Shown here one piece after another: positions 16,390-25,273 of a DNA stretch of 64,000 bases. The position numbers and the translations under genes are program-made. A model generated the notes under the pieces. That model saw only the letters and a list, made by a program, of their open reading frames with translations. It was not told where the DNA came from and did no database searches. This DNA comes from Streptomyces sp. RerS4 (GTDB lineage: Bacteria > Actinomycetota > Actinomycetes > Streptomycetales > Streptomycetaceae), in contig NZ_CP097322.1 in assembly GCF_023515955.1 (NCBI RefSeq), positions 3,619,501-3,683,500 of the forward strand. The letters run 5' to 3'. Numbering within the stretch: the stretch's first letter is position 1; each line of letters begins with the position of its first letter.

Positions 16390-17193
16390 ATGGGAGTTCT
16401 GAAGCGGTTCGAGCAGCGACTCGAAGGTCTGGTGAACGGCACCTTCGCCAAGGTCTTCAAGTCCGAGGTCCAGCCGGTGGAGATCGCCGGAGCCCTCCAG
16501 CGGGAGTGCGACAACAACGCCACCATCTGGAACCGCGAGCGGACCGTCGTACCCAACGACTTCATCGTGGAGCTCAGCAGCGGTGACTACGAGCGTCTGA
16601 GTCCCTACTCCGGCCAGCTCGGCGACGAGCTCGCGGGCCTCGTCCGCGACTACGCCAAGCAGCAGCGCTACAGCTTCATGGGCCCCATCAAGGTCCACCT
16701 GGAGAAGGCCGACGACCTCGACACCGGTCTGTACCGGGTCCGCAGCCGCACGCTGGCCTCCAGCACCTCCCAGTCGGCGCCGCAGTCCCCCCAGGGTCAG
16801 CAGCAGGGCGGCGGCTACGGCTACCCGCCCGTCGGCGCCCCGCCCATGCCGCCCGGACCGCCCCCGGGGGCACCCGGCGCCGGCGCCCCGGCGGCTCCCG
16901 GCGGCTCCGGCACCACCCGCCGCTGGATCGAGATCAACGGCACCCGCCACCAGATCTCGCGCCCCACCCTCGTACTCGGCCGGAGCACCGAGGCCGACGT
17001 GCGGATCGACGACCCCGGCGTATCGCGCCGGCACTGTGAGATCCGGACCGGAACACCCCCGACGATCCAGGATCTCGGGTCCACCAACGGCATCGTGGTG
17101 GACGGACAGCACACCACCCGCGCTACGCTCCGCGACGGCTCGCGGATCGTCGTGGGCAGCACCACCATCATTTACCGGCAAGCCGAAGGGTGA
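16390..17193 (+). CDS. fhaA: FhaA: DUF3662 + FHA domain protein
   Basis: 267 residues. N-terminal DUF3662 domain (1-125, starting GVLKRFEQRLEGLVNGTFAK), a Pro/Gly/Gln-rich linker (130-175), then an FHA domain (about 180-265) with the phosphothreonine-binding residues in VLGRSTEADVRI, SRRHCEIR and DLGSTNGIVV. In mycobacteria FhaA binds phosphorylated partners, notably the MviN/MurJ pseudokinase, and tunes peptidoglycan synthesis. ATG 16390 follows GGAGG. First gene of fhaA-fhaB-pstP-rodA-pbpA-pknB. Upstream 16096-16389 shows no gene; TACGAT at 16343-16348 is a possible -10. Confidence 0.93.
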   Translation: MGVLKRFEQRLEGLVNGTFAKVFKSEVQPVEIAGALQRECDNNATIWNRERTVVPNDFIVELSSGDYERLSPYSGQLGDELAGLVRDYAKQQRYSFMGPIKVHLEKADDLDTGLYRVRSRTLASSTSQSAPQSPQGQQQGGGYGYPPVGAPPMPPGPPPGAPGAGAPAAPGGSGTTRRWIEINGTRHQISRPTLVLGRSTEADVRIDDPGVSRRHCEIRTGTPPTIQDLGSTNGIVVDGQHTTRATLRDGSRIVVGSTTIIYRQAEG

Positions 17194-17203
17194 AGCGGGG
17201 GCA

Positions 17204-17701
17204 ATGTCAGAGCTGACCCTGACGGTCATGCGGTTGGGTTTCCTGGCCGTTCTGTGGCTGTTCGTCATCGTGGCCGTTCAGGTCATCCGCAGCGACCTCT
17301 TCGGTACGCGCGTCACACAGCGCGGCTCGCGCCGCGGCGGCGCGACCGGAGCTCCGCAGCAAAGCGGCCGCCAGGCCGCTCCACCCCAGCAGCGCCAGCG
17401 CCGCGGTGCGCCGACCAAGCTCGTGGTCTCCGAGGGCACCCTCACGGGCACCACCGTCGCCCTCGCGGGGCAGACGATCACGCTCGGCCGCGCACACGAT
17501 TCGACGATCGTGCTGGACGACGACTACGCCTCCAGCCGGCATGCCAGGATCTACCCCGACCGTGACGGCCAGTGGATCGTCGAGGATCTCGGGTCCACCA
17601 ACGGCACGTATCTCGACCGGACCCGGCTGACCACCCCGACGCCCATTCCGCCGGGCGCCCCGATCCGCATCGGCAAGACCGTCATCGAGCTGCGGAAGTA
17701 G
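17204..17701 (+). CDS. fhaB: FhaB/FipA: membrane-anchored FHA domain protein
   Basis: 165 residues. An N-terminal transmembrane helix (about 7-27, VMRLGFLAVLWLFVIVAVQV) is followed by a basic/Gln-rich linker and a C-terminal FHA domain (about 80-160) with ITLGRAHDSTIVL, SSRHARIYP and DLGSTNGTYL. The family reads Thr-phosphorylation by PknB/PknA near the division machinery. Ten bp downstream of fhaA. ATG 17204. Confidence 0.92.
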   Translation: MSELTLTVMRLGFLAVLWLFVIVAVQVIRSDLFGTRVTQRGSRRGGATGAPQQSGRQAAPPQQRQRRGAPTKLVVSEGTLTGTTVALAGQTITLGRAHDSTIVLDDDYASSRHARIYPDRDGQWIVEDLGSTNGTYLDRTRLTTPTPIPPGAPIRIGKTVIELRK

Positions 17702-17839
17702 TACGAGAATGAGCGAGCGGAGCGAGCGCGCGGCGGCGATCCGTCCCACCGAGGACACGGACACCCGCACGCTCCCGACCGGAGGGTGGGCAGTGTGGCT
17801 CGAGACCGGTTGTACCCGGAGCCGACCGGCGAGGTGCGC

Positions 17840-19309
17840 ATGAGTCTGTCCCTGCGATTCGCCGCCGGATCTCACAAGGGCATGATCCGCGAGGGGAACG
17901 AGGACTCCGGCTACGCCGGCCCCCGCCTCCTCGCCATCGCCGACGGCATGGGCGGCCAGGCCGCCGGTGAAGTCGCCAGCTCCGAGGTGATCTCCACCCT
18001 CGTGCAGCTCGACGACGACGTCCCGGGCTCCGACATCCTCACCTCGCTCGCCACCGCCGTGCAGCGCGCCAACGACCAGCTGCGCGTCATGGTCGAGGAG
18101 GACCCCCAGCTCGAAGGCATGGGCACGACCCTGACCGCCCTGCTGTGGACCGGTCAGCGCCTCGGTCTCGTCCACGTCGGCGACTCGCGCGCCTACCTGC
18201 TCCGCGACGGCGTCCTCACTCAGATCACCCAGGACCACACGTGGGTGCAGCGCCTCGTCGACGAGGGCCGCATCACCGAAGAGGAAGCCACCACCCACCC
18301 GCAGCGCTCCCTGCTGATGCGCGCGCTGGGCAGCGGGGACATCGTCGAGCCCGACCTCTCCATCCGCGAGGTCCGCGCCGGCGACCGCTACCTGATCTGC
18401 TCCGACGGGCTCTCCGGCGTCGTCTCCCACCAGACCCTGGAGGAGACCCTCGCCGACTACCACGGCCCCCGGGCGACCGTGCAGTCCCTCATCCAGCTCG
18501 CGCTGCGCGGCGGCGGCCCCGACAACATCACCTGCATCGTCGCGGACGTCCTCGACACCGACAGCGGCGACACCCTCGCCGCCCAGGTCAGCGACACCCC
18601 GGTGGTCGTGGGCGCGGTCGCCGAGAACCAGCACCAGCTCTTCGACGGCGGCAACGCCATGCAGACCCCGGCCGGCCGCGCCTCCGGGCTCGGCCGCCAG
18701 ACCCCGCCGCCGCCCGGCGCCTTCGGGCCCCCCGGCAGCGGCGAGGCCCCCGGCTACGGATACCCCGACCAGCAGGGCCAGGGCACGTACGGCAGCTTCG
18801 GCGAGGCCGACGGCTACAACGGCTACGAGGCCGACGCCGAGTACGACGACACGTACGACCACCCGCGCAAGCGCCGCGGCAAAGGGCGCAAGTGGACCAC
18901 CCGGACGCTGATCCTGCTGCTCGTCGCCGGTGTCGTCGGCGGCGGGCTCTACGCGGCACACCGCTGGACGCAGACCCAGTACTACCTCGGCGTCAAGGGT
19001 GACCACGTCGCGCTGTACCGCGGCATCAGCCAGAACCTGGCCTGGATCCACCTCTCCCAGGTCCAGACGGACCACCCGGACATCGAACTGAAGTACCTGC
19101 CGTCCTTCAAGCGCAAGCAGGTCGAGGCCACCATCAGCGAAAGCAGCCTCGACGGAGCCCGCAAGAAGATCGACGAGCTCGGCACCCAGGTCTCCGCCTG
19201 CAAGAAGGACGAGGCCCGCCGCGCCGCCGAAGCGCAGAACAACCAGATGCCCGGCCCCGTCCTGACTCCGGCGGAACAAGCCGTCGTCGGCCAGTGCGAG
19301 AAGCAGTAG
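17840..19309 (+). CDS. pstP: PP2C-type Ser/Thr protein phosphatase PstP
   Basis: 489 residues. PP2C domain (about 5-240) with metal-binding DGMGGQAAGE, HVGDSRAYLLRDG, ICSDGLSGVV and GGPDNITCIVADV. A Gly/Pro/Tyr-rich linker leads to one transmembrane helix (about 357-377) and a C-terminal extracytoplasmic part ending with an Ala/Arg-rich helix. It dephosphorylates PknB and its substrates. ATG 17840 follows GAGG; upstream in-frame GTG codons (17786, 17795) would add about 15-18 residues, so the start is not certain. Gap 17702-17839 carries GAGCGAGCGGAGCGAGC-type short repeats. Confidence 0.92.
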   Translation: MSLSLRFAAGSHKGMIREGNEDSGYAGPRLLAIADGMGGQAAGEVASSEVISTLVQLDDDVPGSDILTSLATAVQRANDQLRVMVEEDPQLEGMGTTLTALLWTGQRLGLVHVGDSRAYLLRDGVLTQITQDHTWVQRLVDEGRITEEEATTHPQRSLLMRALGSGDIVEPDLSIREVRAGDRYLICSDGLSGVVSHQTLEETLADYHGPRATVQSLIQLALRGGGPDNITCIVADVLDTDSGDTLAAQVSDTPVVVGAVAENQHQLFDGGNAMQTPAGRASGLGRQTPPPPGAFGPPGSGEAPGYGYPDQQGQGTYGSFGEADGYNGYEADAEYDDTYDHPRKRRGKGRKWTTRTLILLLVAGVVGGGLYAAHRWTQTQYYLGVKGDHVALYRGISQNLAWIHLSQVQTDHPDIELKYLPSFKRKQVEATISESSLDGARKKIDELGTQVSACKKDEARRAAEAQNNQMPGPVLTPAEQAVVGQCEKQ

Positions 19310-19340
19310 ACATACGCGGGCACAGGGGGCCTGCCACACC

Positions 19341-20765
19341 ATGAGCGTTGTCACCAACACGACCACCATCGGCGCCATCGAGGCGCCGAGCCGGCGGAAC
19401 ACCGAGCTCCTGCTGCTCGCCTTCGCCGTGGTCATCCCGATCTTCGCCTACGCCAACGTGGGCCTGTCGATCCACGGCGAGCTGCCCCCGGGCATGCTGA
19501 CCTACGGACTCGGCCTCGGCGTCCTCGCCGGCATCGCCCACTTCGTCGTACGCCGCTACGCCAAGTACGCCGACCCGCTGCTGCTGCCGATCGCCACCCT
19601 GCTCAACGGTCTGGGTCTCGTCCTCATCTGGCGCCTGGACCAGTCCGAGCGCCTCCAGAAGCTCGCCAAGCGCAGCTTCGGCGCCTTCTCGGAGTCCGCG
19701 CCGCGCCAGATGATGTACACGGCGCTCGCGATCGCGCTGTTCGCGGTCGTGCTGCTGGTCCTCAAGGACCACCGCGTGCTCCAGCGGTTCACGTACATCT
19801 CGATGGCCGGCGCCCTGATCCTGCTGATCCTGCCCGTGATCCCGGGTCTGGGCGCGGACGTCTTCGGCGCCAAGATCTGGATCAGCGTCGGTGGGTTCTC
19901 CATCCAGCCCGGCGAGTTCGCGAAGATCGTCATCGCGGTCTTCTTCGCGGGCTACCTGATGGTCAAACGCGACGCCCTGGCCCTGGCCAGCCGCCGCTTC
20001 ATGGGCCTCTACCTGCCGCGCGGCCGCGACCTCGGCCCGATCCTGATGATCTGGGCGATGAGCCTGCTCGTCCTCGTCTTCGAGAACGACCTCGGCACCT
20101 CGCTGCTCTTCTTCGGCATGTTCGTGATCATGCTGTACGTGGCCACCGAGCGGACCAGCTGGATCGTCATCGGCCTGCTCATGTCGGTCGGCGGCGCCGT
20201 GGTCGTCGGCACCTTCGCCAGCCACGTCAAGGCCCGTGTCACCGCCTGGCTCGACCCCTTCGCCTGCTACGCCACGTCCGGTGCCTGCGAGCAGGTCGGC
20301 CAGTCGATCATGAGCTTCGGCTCGGGCGGCGTCCTCGGCACCGGCTGGGGCCAGGGCAACTCCGACCTCATCGGCTTCGCCGCCAACTCCGACTTCATCT
20401 TCTCCACCGTCGGCGAGGAACTCGGCCTCACCGGCGTCATGGCCTTCCTCCTGCTCTACGGCCTGATCATCGAGCGCGGCGTCCGTACCGCCCTCGCCGC
20501 CCGCGACCCCTTCGGCAAGCTCTTCGCCATCGGGCTGTCCGGCGCCTTCGCCCTGCAGATCTTCGTGGTCGCCGGCGGCGTCATGGGCCTCATCCCCCTC
20601 ACCGGCATGACCATGCCCTTCCTCGCGTCGGGCGGTTCCTCCGTCCTGGCGAACTGGGTGCTCATCGCCATCCTCATCCGGATCAGCGACACCGCACGCC
20701 GTCCCGCCCCGGCCCCCGCCCCGTCCCCCGACTCCGAGATGACCCAGGTGGTCCGCCCGTCATGA
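19341..20765 (+). CDS. rodA: RodA/FtsW-family (SEDS) peptidoglycan glycosyltransferase
   Basis: 474 residues with about 12 hydrophobic helices. SEDS motifs: ISVGGFSIQPGEFAKIVIAV, VFENDLGTSLLFFGMF, GSGGVLGTGWGQGNS and NSDFIFSTVGEELGL. SEDS proteins polymerise lipid II together with a cognate class B PBP; here pbpA follows with a 4-bp overlap (ATGA), supporting a RodA-PbpA pair. Part of the pknB operon, so activity is probably tuned by FHA and kinase signalling. Confidence 0.93.
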   Translation: MSVVTNTTTIGAIEAPSRRNTELLLLAFAVVIPIFAYANVGLSIHGELPPGMLTYGLGLGVLAGIAHFVVRRYAKYADPLLLPIATLLNGLGLVLIWRLDQSERLQKLAKRSFGAFSESAPRQMMYTALAIALFAVVLLVLKDHRVLQRFTYISMAGALILLILPVIPGLGADVFGAKIWISVGGFSIQPGEFAKIVIAVFFAGYLMVKRDALALASRRFMGLYLPRGRDLGPILMIWAMSLLVLVFENDLGTSLLFFGMFVIMLYVATERTSWIVIGLLMSVGGAVVVGTFASHVKARVTAWLDPFACYATSGACEQVGQSIMSFGSGGVLGTGWGQGNSDLIGFAANSDFIFSTVGEELGLTGVMAFLLLYGLIIERGVRTALAARDPFGKLFAIGLSGAFALQIFVVAGGVMGLIPLTGMTMPFLASGGSSVLANWVLIAILIRISDTARRPAPAPAPSPDSEMTQVVRPS

Positions 20766-22222
20766 ACAAGCCCCTGCGCCGCATCTCGCTGTTCTGCGGG
20801 CTGCTCGTCCTCGCGCTGCTGATCCGGACCAACTGGCTGCAGTACGTCCAGGCCGAGGAACTCAGCACCCGCAAGGAGAACCGCCGGGTCCTGATCGCCC
20901 AGTACGCGTCCGAGCGCGGCAACATCATCGTTCAGGGCCAGCCCATCACCGGGTCGGCCGAGACCGACGGCAGCGACTTCAAGTTCAAGCGGACCTACAC
21001 CGACGGCCCCCTGTGGGCGCCCGTCACCGGCTACGCCTCCCAGGTCTTCGGCTCCACCCAGCTGGAGAACATCGACGACGGCATCCTCACCGGCAACGAC
21101 GACCGGCTGTTCTTCGACCGCACCATCGGCATGTTCACCGGCGAGAAGAAGCAGGGCGGCAACGTCGTCACCACCCTGAACGCCGCCGCCCAGAAGGCCG
21201 CCTTCAACGGGCTCGGCAACCGCAAGGGCGCCGTCGCCGCCATCGACCCGCGCACCGGCGCCATCCTGGCCCTGGCGAGCACCCCGTCCTACGACCCGTC
21301 CAGCTTCGCCGGCTTCTCCGAGGCCGACGGCAAGGCCTGGGCCGACCTGAACGCCAGCCCGGACAAGAACCTGGTCAACCGCGCCCTGCGCGAGACCTAC
21401 CCGCCGGGCTCCACCTTCAAGGTGGTCACCGCCGCCGCCGCGCTCGAAAACGGCGTCGTCACGGACATCAACGCGCCGACCGACACCCCCGAGCCGTACA
21501 TCCTGCCCGGCACCCGCACGCCGATGGTCAACCACGCGAGCGGCTGCGAGAAGGCCACCCTCAACTTCGCGCTCCAGGTGTCCTGCAACTCCGTCTTCGC
21601 GAACCTGGGCGACAAGGTCACCCGCGACAAGATGGTGCAGACCTCCGAGAAGTTCGGCTTCAACAACACCGTCGACACCCCGGTGCGCGCCTTCGCCAGC
21701 GTCTACGACAAGACGATGAGCCGGGACGGCAACGCCCAGAGCTCCATCGGCCAGTTCAACACCGCCGCCACCCCGCTCCAGATGGCCATGGTCTCCGCCG
21801 CCATCGCCAACGACGGCAAGCTGATGAAGCCGTACATGGTCGACCAGCTGCAGGCGCCCAACCTCGACGTGATCGAGAAGCACGAGCCGCAGGAGATGAG
21901 CCGCCCGCTCTCCGCCGCGAACGCGCAGAAGCTCCAGCAGATGATGGTCAACGTCGTCGAGAAGGGCACCGGCACCAACGCCAAGATCAAGGACTTCGTG
22001 GTCGGCGGCAAGACCGGTACCGCCCAGCACGGCGAGAAGAACGCCAAGCGCCCCTACGCCTGGTTCATCTCCTACGCCGAGACCCCGGACGGAACCTCCC
22101 CGGTCGCCGTCGCCGTCGTCATCGAGGACAGCGCCGCGGACCGTGAGGACATCAGCGGCGGCGGCCTGGCCGCGCCCGTGGCGAAGGCGGTCATGGAAGC
22201 CGTGCTGAAGAACAAGGGATGA
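20762..22222 (+). CDS. pbpA: Penicillin-binding protein PbpA (class B transpeptidase)
   Basis: 486 residues. A transmembrane anchor at about 7-23 is followed by a short dimerisation domain and a transpeptidase domain. The active-site motifs are SXXK with Ser217 (PPGSTFKVV), SXN at 274-276 (SCN) and KTG at 417-419 (GGKTGTAQ). It cross-links peptidoglycan stem peptides and is the likely partner of the overlapping rodA product. 156 bp separate it from pknB. Confidence 0.94.
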   Translation: MNKPLRRISLFCGLLVLALLIRTNWLQYVQAEELSTRKENRRVLIAQYASERGNIIVQGQPITGSAETDGSDFKFKRTYTDGPLWAPVTGYASQVFGSTQLENIDDGILTGNDDRLFFDRTIGMFTGEKKQGGNVVTTLNAAAQKAAFNGLGNRKGAVAAIDPRTGAILALASTPSYDPSSFAGFSEADGKAWADLNASPDKNLVNRALRETYPPGSTFKVVTAAAALENGVVTDINAPTDTPEPYILPGTRTPMVNHASGCEKATLNFALQVSCNSVFANLGDKVTRDKMVQTSEKFGFNNTVDTPVRAFASVYDKTMSRDGNAQSSIGQFNTAATPLQMAMVSAAIANDGKLMKPYMVDQLQAPNLDVIEKHEPQEMSRPLSAANAQKLQQMMVNVVEKGTGTNAKIKDFVVGGKTGTAQHGEKNAKRPYAWFISYAETPDGTSPVAVAVVIEDSAADREDISGGGLAAPVAKAVMEAVLKNKG

Positions 22223-22378
22223 GAAGCGGAGACAGGATCCGAGCGCTCGGTACCGGTCCGATATCAGCCTGTGGTCACGAACGGATCACCGTCGATCGGC
22301 CGGTAGCCTTGCCGCGAACAGCACACCGCCGGACCACACACGGGTGCGGTCGGGACTGACGGAGAGGGCTGCAACGTT

Positions 22379-24418
22379 ATGGAAGAGCCGCGTCGCCTCG
22401 GCGGCCGGTACGAGCTGAGCCACGTGCTCGGCCGTGGTGGCATGGCCGAGGTCTACCTCGGTCACGACACCCGGCTCGGCCGTACCGTAGCCGTCAAGAC
22501 CCTGCGCGCCGACCTCGCCCGCGACCCGTCCTTCCAGGCCCGGTTCCGCCGCGAGGCCCAGTCGGCCGCGTCGCTCAACCACCCGGCGATCGTCGCCGTG
22601 TACGACACCGGCGAGGACTACGTCGACAACATCTCCATCCCGTACATCGTGATGGAGTACGTCGACGGCTCGACCCTGCGTGAGCTGCTGCACTCGGGCC
22701 GCAAGCTGCTGCCCGAGCGCACCCTGGAGATGTGCATCGGCATCCTCCAGGCCCTGGAGTACTCGCACCGCGCCGGCATCGTCCACCGTGACATCAAGCC
22801 CGCCAACGTGATGCTCACGCGCACCGGCCAGGTCAAGGTCATGGACTTCGGCATCGCCCGCGCCATGGGCGACTCCGGCATGACGATGACGCAGACGGCC
22901 GCCGTCATCGGCACCGCCCAGTACCTCTCCCCGGAGCAGGCCAAGGGCGAGCAGGTCGACGCGCGCTCCGACCTGTACTCCGCCGGCTGCCTGCTCTACG
23001 AGCTGCTCTGCGTGCGCCCGCCGTTCGTCGGGGACTCCCCGGTGGCCGTGGCGTACCAGCACGTGCGCGAAGAGCCCCAGCCGCCGTCGAACTTCGACCC
23101 CGAGATCACGCCCACGATGGACGCCATCGTCCTCAAGGCGCTGGTCAAGGACCCCGACTACCGCTACCAGTCCGCCGACGAGATGCGGGCCGACATCGAG
23201 GCCTGCCTCGACGGCCAGCCCGTCGCGGCGGCCGCCACCATGGGCGCCGCCGGCTACGGCTACCCCGACCAGGGCGGCTACGGACACCAGGGCTACGACC
23301 AGCCCACCACCGCCCTGCGTTCCCCCGACGCCGGCCAGACCTCCATGCTCCCGCCGATGCCGCCGGGCGGCGACGGTGGTTACGGCTACGGGGACCAGGG
23401 CCACGGCGGCTACGACCAGGGCCACGGCCGTCGCCAGCCGAAGAAGAGCCGCGCCTCGACGGTGCTTCTGGTCATCGCGGGCGTCCTCGTCCTCGTCGGG
23501 GCGATCCTGATCGGGCGCACCATCTTCGAGCAGACCGCCGACAACCGGCCCAACGTGCCCAAGCTCATCGGGCAGACGTTGGAATCGGCGACGCAGAGCG
23601 CCGTGAACATGAACCTGAAGGTGGAGAAGGAAGCGGACGAGCCCTGCGCGGACCAGCCCAAGGGCCGGATCTGCTCGCAGAACCCCGCCCCGGACACCAA
23701 GGTCGACGAGGGTTCCACGATCAAGGTCAAGGTCTCCTCGGGCGCCCCCAGGGTCGCGGTCCCCGACGTCATGAAGCTGAAGTTCGAGTCCGCCGAGGCC
23801 GAGCTGAAGAACAAGAAGTTCCAGGTCGAGAAGAAGCTCGTGGAGTCCGCCGACGCGACTCCCGGCACGGTCATCGACCAGAACCCGAGGAGCGGTGCCG
23901 AGGCCGAACAGGGCTCCACCGTCGTCGTCAGCGTGGCCAAGGAGCCGTCCAAGAGCGTCGTGCCGGACCTCACCGGCAAGACCAAGGAGCAGGCGGTCAA
24001 GGCCCTCCAGGACGTCAGGCTGAAGCTGGGCAGCACGACCGAGGTCGACTCCCCCGGGGCGCCGCCGAAGACGATCGTCCAGCAGCAGTACGCGCCCGGC
24101 ACGGAGCTCGCCAAGGACACCGTGGTCAACGTCAGCATCGCCAAGGCGGCCACCGCGCCGACCGCGGTACCGCTGCTGACCGGGCGGACCGTCGCCCAGG
24201 CCAAGGACGACCTCAAGCGGGCGAACCTGAACTTCGGCGCGGTCCTGTCGGGGCCGACCGACGACAACGCCGTCGTGATGAGCTCCGACCCCGCAGCGGG
24301 TACTCCGCAGCCGGCGGGCACGGTCGTCAACGTCACCACCATGGCGGGCGGCGGCGGCCAGCAGAACGGCGGCAACAACGGTGGCGGCTTCTTCGGAGGC
24401 CTCACCGGCGGCCGCTGA
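22379..24418 (+). CDS. pknB: PASTA-domain Ser/Thr protein kinase PknB
   Basis: 679 residues. Cytoplasmic kinase domain (about 11-275) with Gly loop GRGGMAEV, Lys40 (VAVKTL), HRDIKPAN (Asp138), DFG (Asp156) and the activation-loop TQTAAVIGTAQYLSPEQ. A juxtamembrane Gly/Tyr/Gln-rich linker (GYGYPDQGGYG) precedes the transmembrane helix (about 361-383) and four extracellular PASTA modules (about 392-660) that sense muropeptides/lipid II in the family. Ends with a Gly/Asn-rich tail. Last gene of its operon; followed by parS, a strong terminator and another parS. Confidence 0.95.
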   Translation: MEEPRRLGGRYELSHVLGRGGMAEVYLGHDTRLGRTVAVKTLRADLARDPSFQARFRREAQSAASLNHPAIVAVYDTGEDYVDNISIPYIVMEYVDGSTLRELLHSGRKLLPERTLEMCIGILQALEYSHRAGIVHRDIKPANVMLTRTGQVKVMDFGIARAMGDSGMTMTQTAAVIGTAQYLSPEQAKGEQVDARSDLYSAGCLLYELLCVRPPFVGDSPVAVAYQHVREEPQPPSNFDPEITPTMDAIVLKALVKDPDYRYQSADEMRADIEACLDGQPVAAAATMGAAGYGYPDQGGYGHQGYDQPTTALRSPDAGQTSMLPPMPPGGDGGYGYGDQGHGGYDQGHGRRQPKKSRASTVLLVIAGVLVLVGAILIGRTIFEQTADNRPNVPKLIGQTLESATQSAVNMNLKVEKEADEPCADQPKGRICSQNPAPDTKVDEGSTIKVKVSSGAPRVAVPDVMKLKFESAEAELKNKKFQVEKKLVESADATPGTVIDQNPRSGAEAEQGSTVVVSVAKEPSKSVVPDLTGKTKEQAVKALQDVRLKLGSTTEVDSPGAPPKTIVQQQYAPGTELAKDTVVNVSIAKAATAPTAVPLLTGRTVAQAKDDLKRANLNFGAVLSGPTDDNAVVMSSDPAAGTPQPAGTVVNVTTMAGGGGQQNGGNNGGGFFGGLTGGR

Positions 24419-24433
24419 CCCGACAGCCCGCAC

Positions 24434-24447
24434 GTTTCACGTGAAAC
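24434..24447. other. parS site 3
   Basis: Exact GTTTCACGTGAAAC between pknB and the first sortase gene, directly before a hairpin terminator. Confidence 0.95.
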
Positions 24448-24448
24448 A

Positions 24449-24485
24449 GGCCCGACCCCTGGAAACACCGAGCAGGGGTCGGGCC
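24449..24485. terminator. Bidirectional terminator between pknB and sortase
   Basis: GGCCCGACCCCT, a 13-nt loop, AGGGGTCGGGCC: a perfect 12-bp stem followed by TGATTTTC on the + strand. It separates two converging transcription units and is flanked on both sides by parS. Confidence 0.85.
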
Positions 24486-24504
24486 TGATTTTCGTGTGGG
24501 GCCT

Positions 24505-24518
24505 GTTTCACGTGAAAC
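24505..24518. other. parS site 4
   Basis: Exact GTTTCACGTGAAAC, 11 bp past the stop codon of the leftward sortase gene and 71 bp from parS site 3. Confidence 0.95.
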
Positions 24519-24528
24519 AGGCCTCGCG

Positions 24529-25260
24529 TCAGCGCAGCTCCGCCGGCAGGGTGCGCTTGTCGTCCACCTTCTCCGTCCGCACCAGCTCGCCCCACACCAC
24601 GTAGCGGAACTTCGAGGTGTAGACCGGCGTGCAGGTCGTCAGGGTGATGTAGCGCCCCGGAGCGGTCTTGCCCGATTCCTTCGGGACGGGGTTGATGACG
24701 TCCACGTTGTACTTCGAGGTCTGCTTCAGCTCGGCGAAGACCTTGTAGACGTACCAGGTGTCGCGCGTCTCGAAGACGATCGCGTCCCCGTTCTTCACCT
24801 TGTCGATGTTGTGGAACTTCGCGCCGTGCCCGTCACGGTGGGCGGCGAGGGCGAAGTTGCCCTTGGCGTCCCAAGGCAGCGCCGACTTCACCGGCTCCGT
24901 GTAGTACCCGGCCACGCCGTCGTCGAGGACGTCCGGCGCGGTGCTCTCCTTGACCAGTACCTCGCCGTTCTTCATGGCCGGTACGTGCAGGAAGCCGATG
25001 CCGTCCTTGGTGTCGAGGGCGCCGGGCTGCGCGGGCGTGCTCGCGGCGGGGGAGGGGCTCTGCCACCGCTGGCGGACCTCGTCGCCCCGGGCGGAGGCCT
25101 GTCGGTCGGCGAGGACGTTCGTCCACCACAGGGAGTAGGCCACGAACAGGCCGAGGACCAGGCCCACCGTGATCAGCAACTCCCCCAGCAGGCTCAGGAA
25201 ACCGGCGATCAGGCTGCGATCGGCGGGCGGGGGTGCCTTGCGGCGGCGGGCACGGGACAC
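24529..25260 (-). CDS. Class E sortase (third gene product of the cluster, distal)
   Basis: 243 residues. A cytoplasmic basic N-terminus (MSRARRRKAPPP), one transmembrane helix (about 22-45) and a sortase domain. The catalytic triad is His in AAHRDGHG, Cys210 in TLTTCTPVY and Arg in SKFRYVVWGE. Class E sortases of Streptomyces anchor chaplins and other LAxTG-type proteins to peptidoglycan. GTG start at 25260. Last gene of a leftward run; 13 bp after the neighbouring sortase. Confidence 0.92.
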   Translation of the reverse strand: MSRARRRKAPPPADRSLIAGFLSLLGELLITVGLVLGLFVAYSLWWTNVLADRQASARGDEVRQRWQSPSPAASTPAQPGALDTKDGIGFLHVPAMKNGEVLVKESTAPDVLDDGVAGYYTEPVKSALPWDAKGNFALAAHRDGHGAKFHNIDKVKNGDAIVFETRDTWYVYKVFAELKQTSKYNVDVINPVPKESGKTAPGRYITLTTCTPVYTSKFRYVVWGELVRTEKVDDKRTLPAELR

Positions 25261-25273
25261 TGCGGATTCGTCC

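Noticed and set aside
17207..19435. 742-codon open frame antisense to fhaB and pstP
   Set aside because: Mirror of well-defined FHA and PP2C genes; no independent support.
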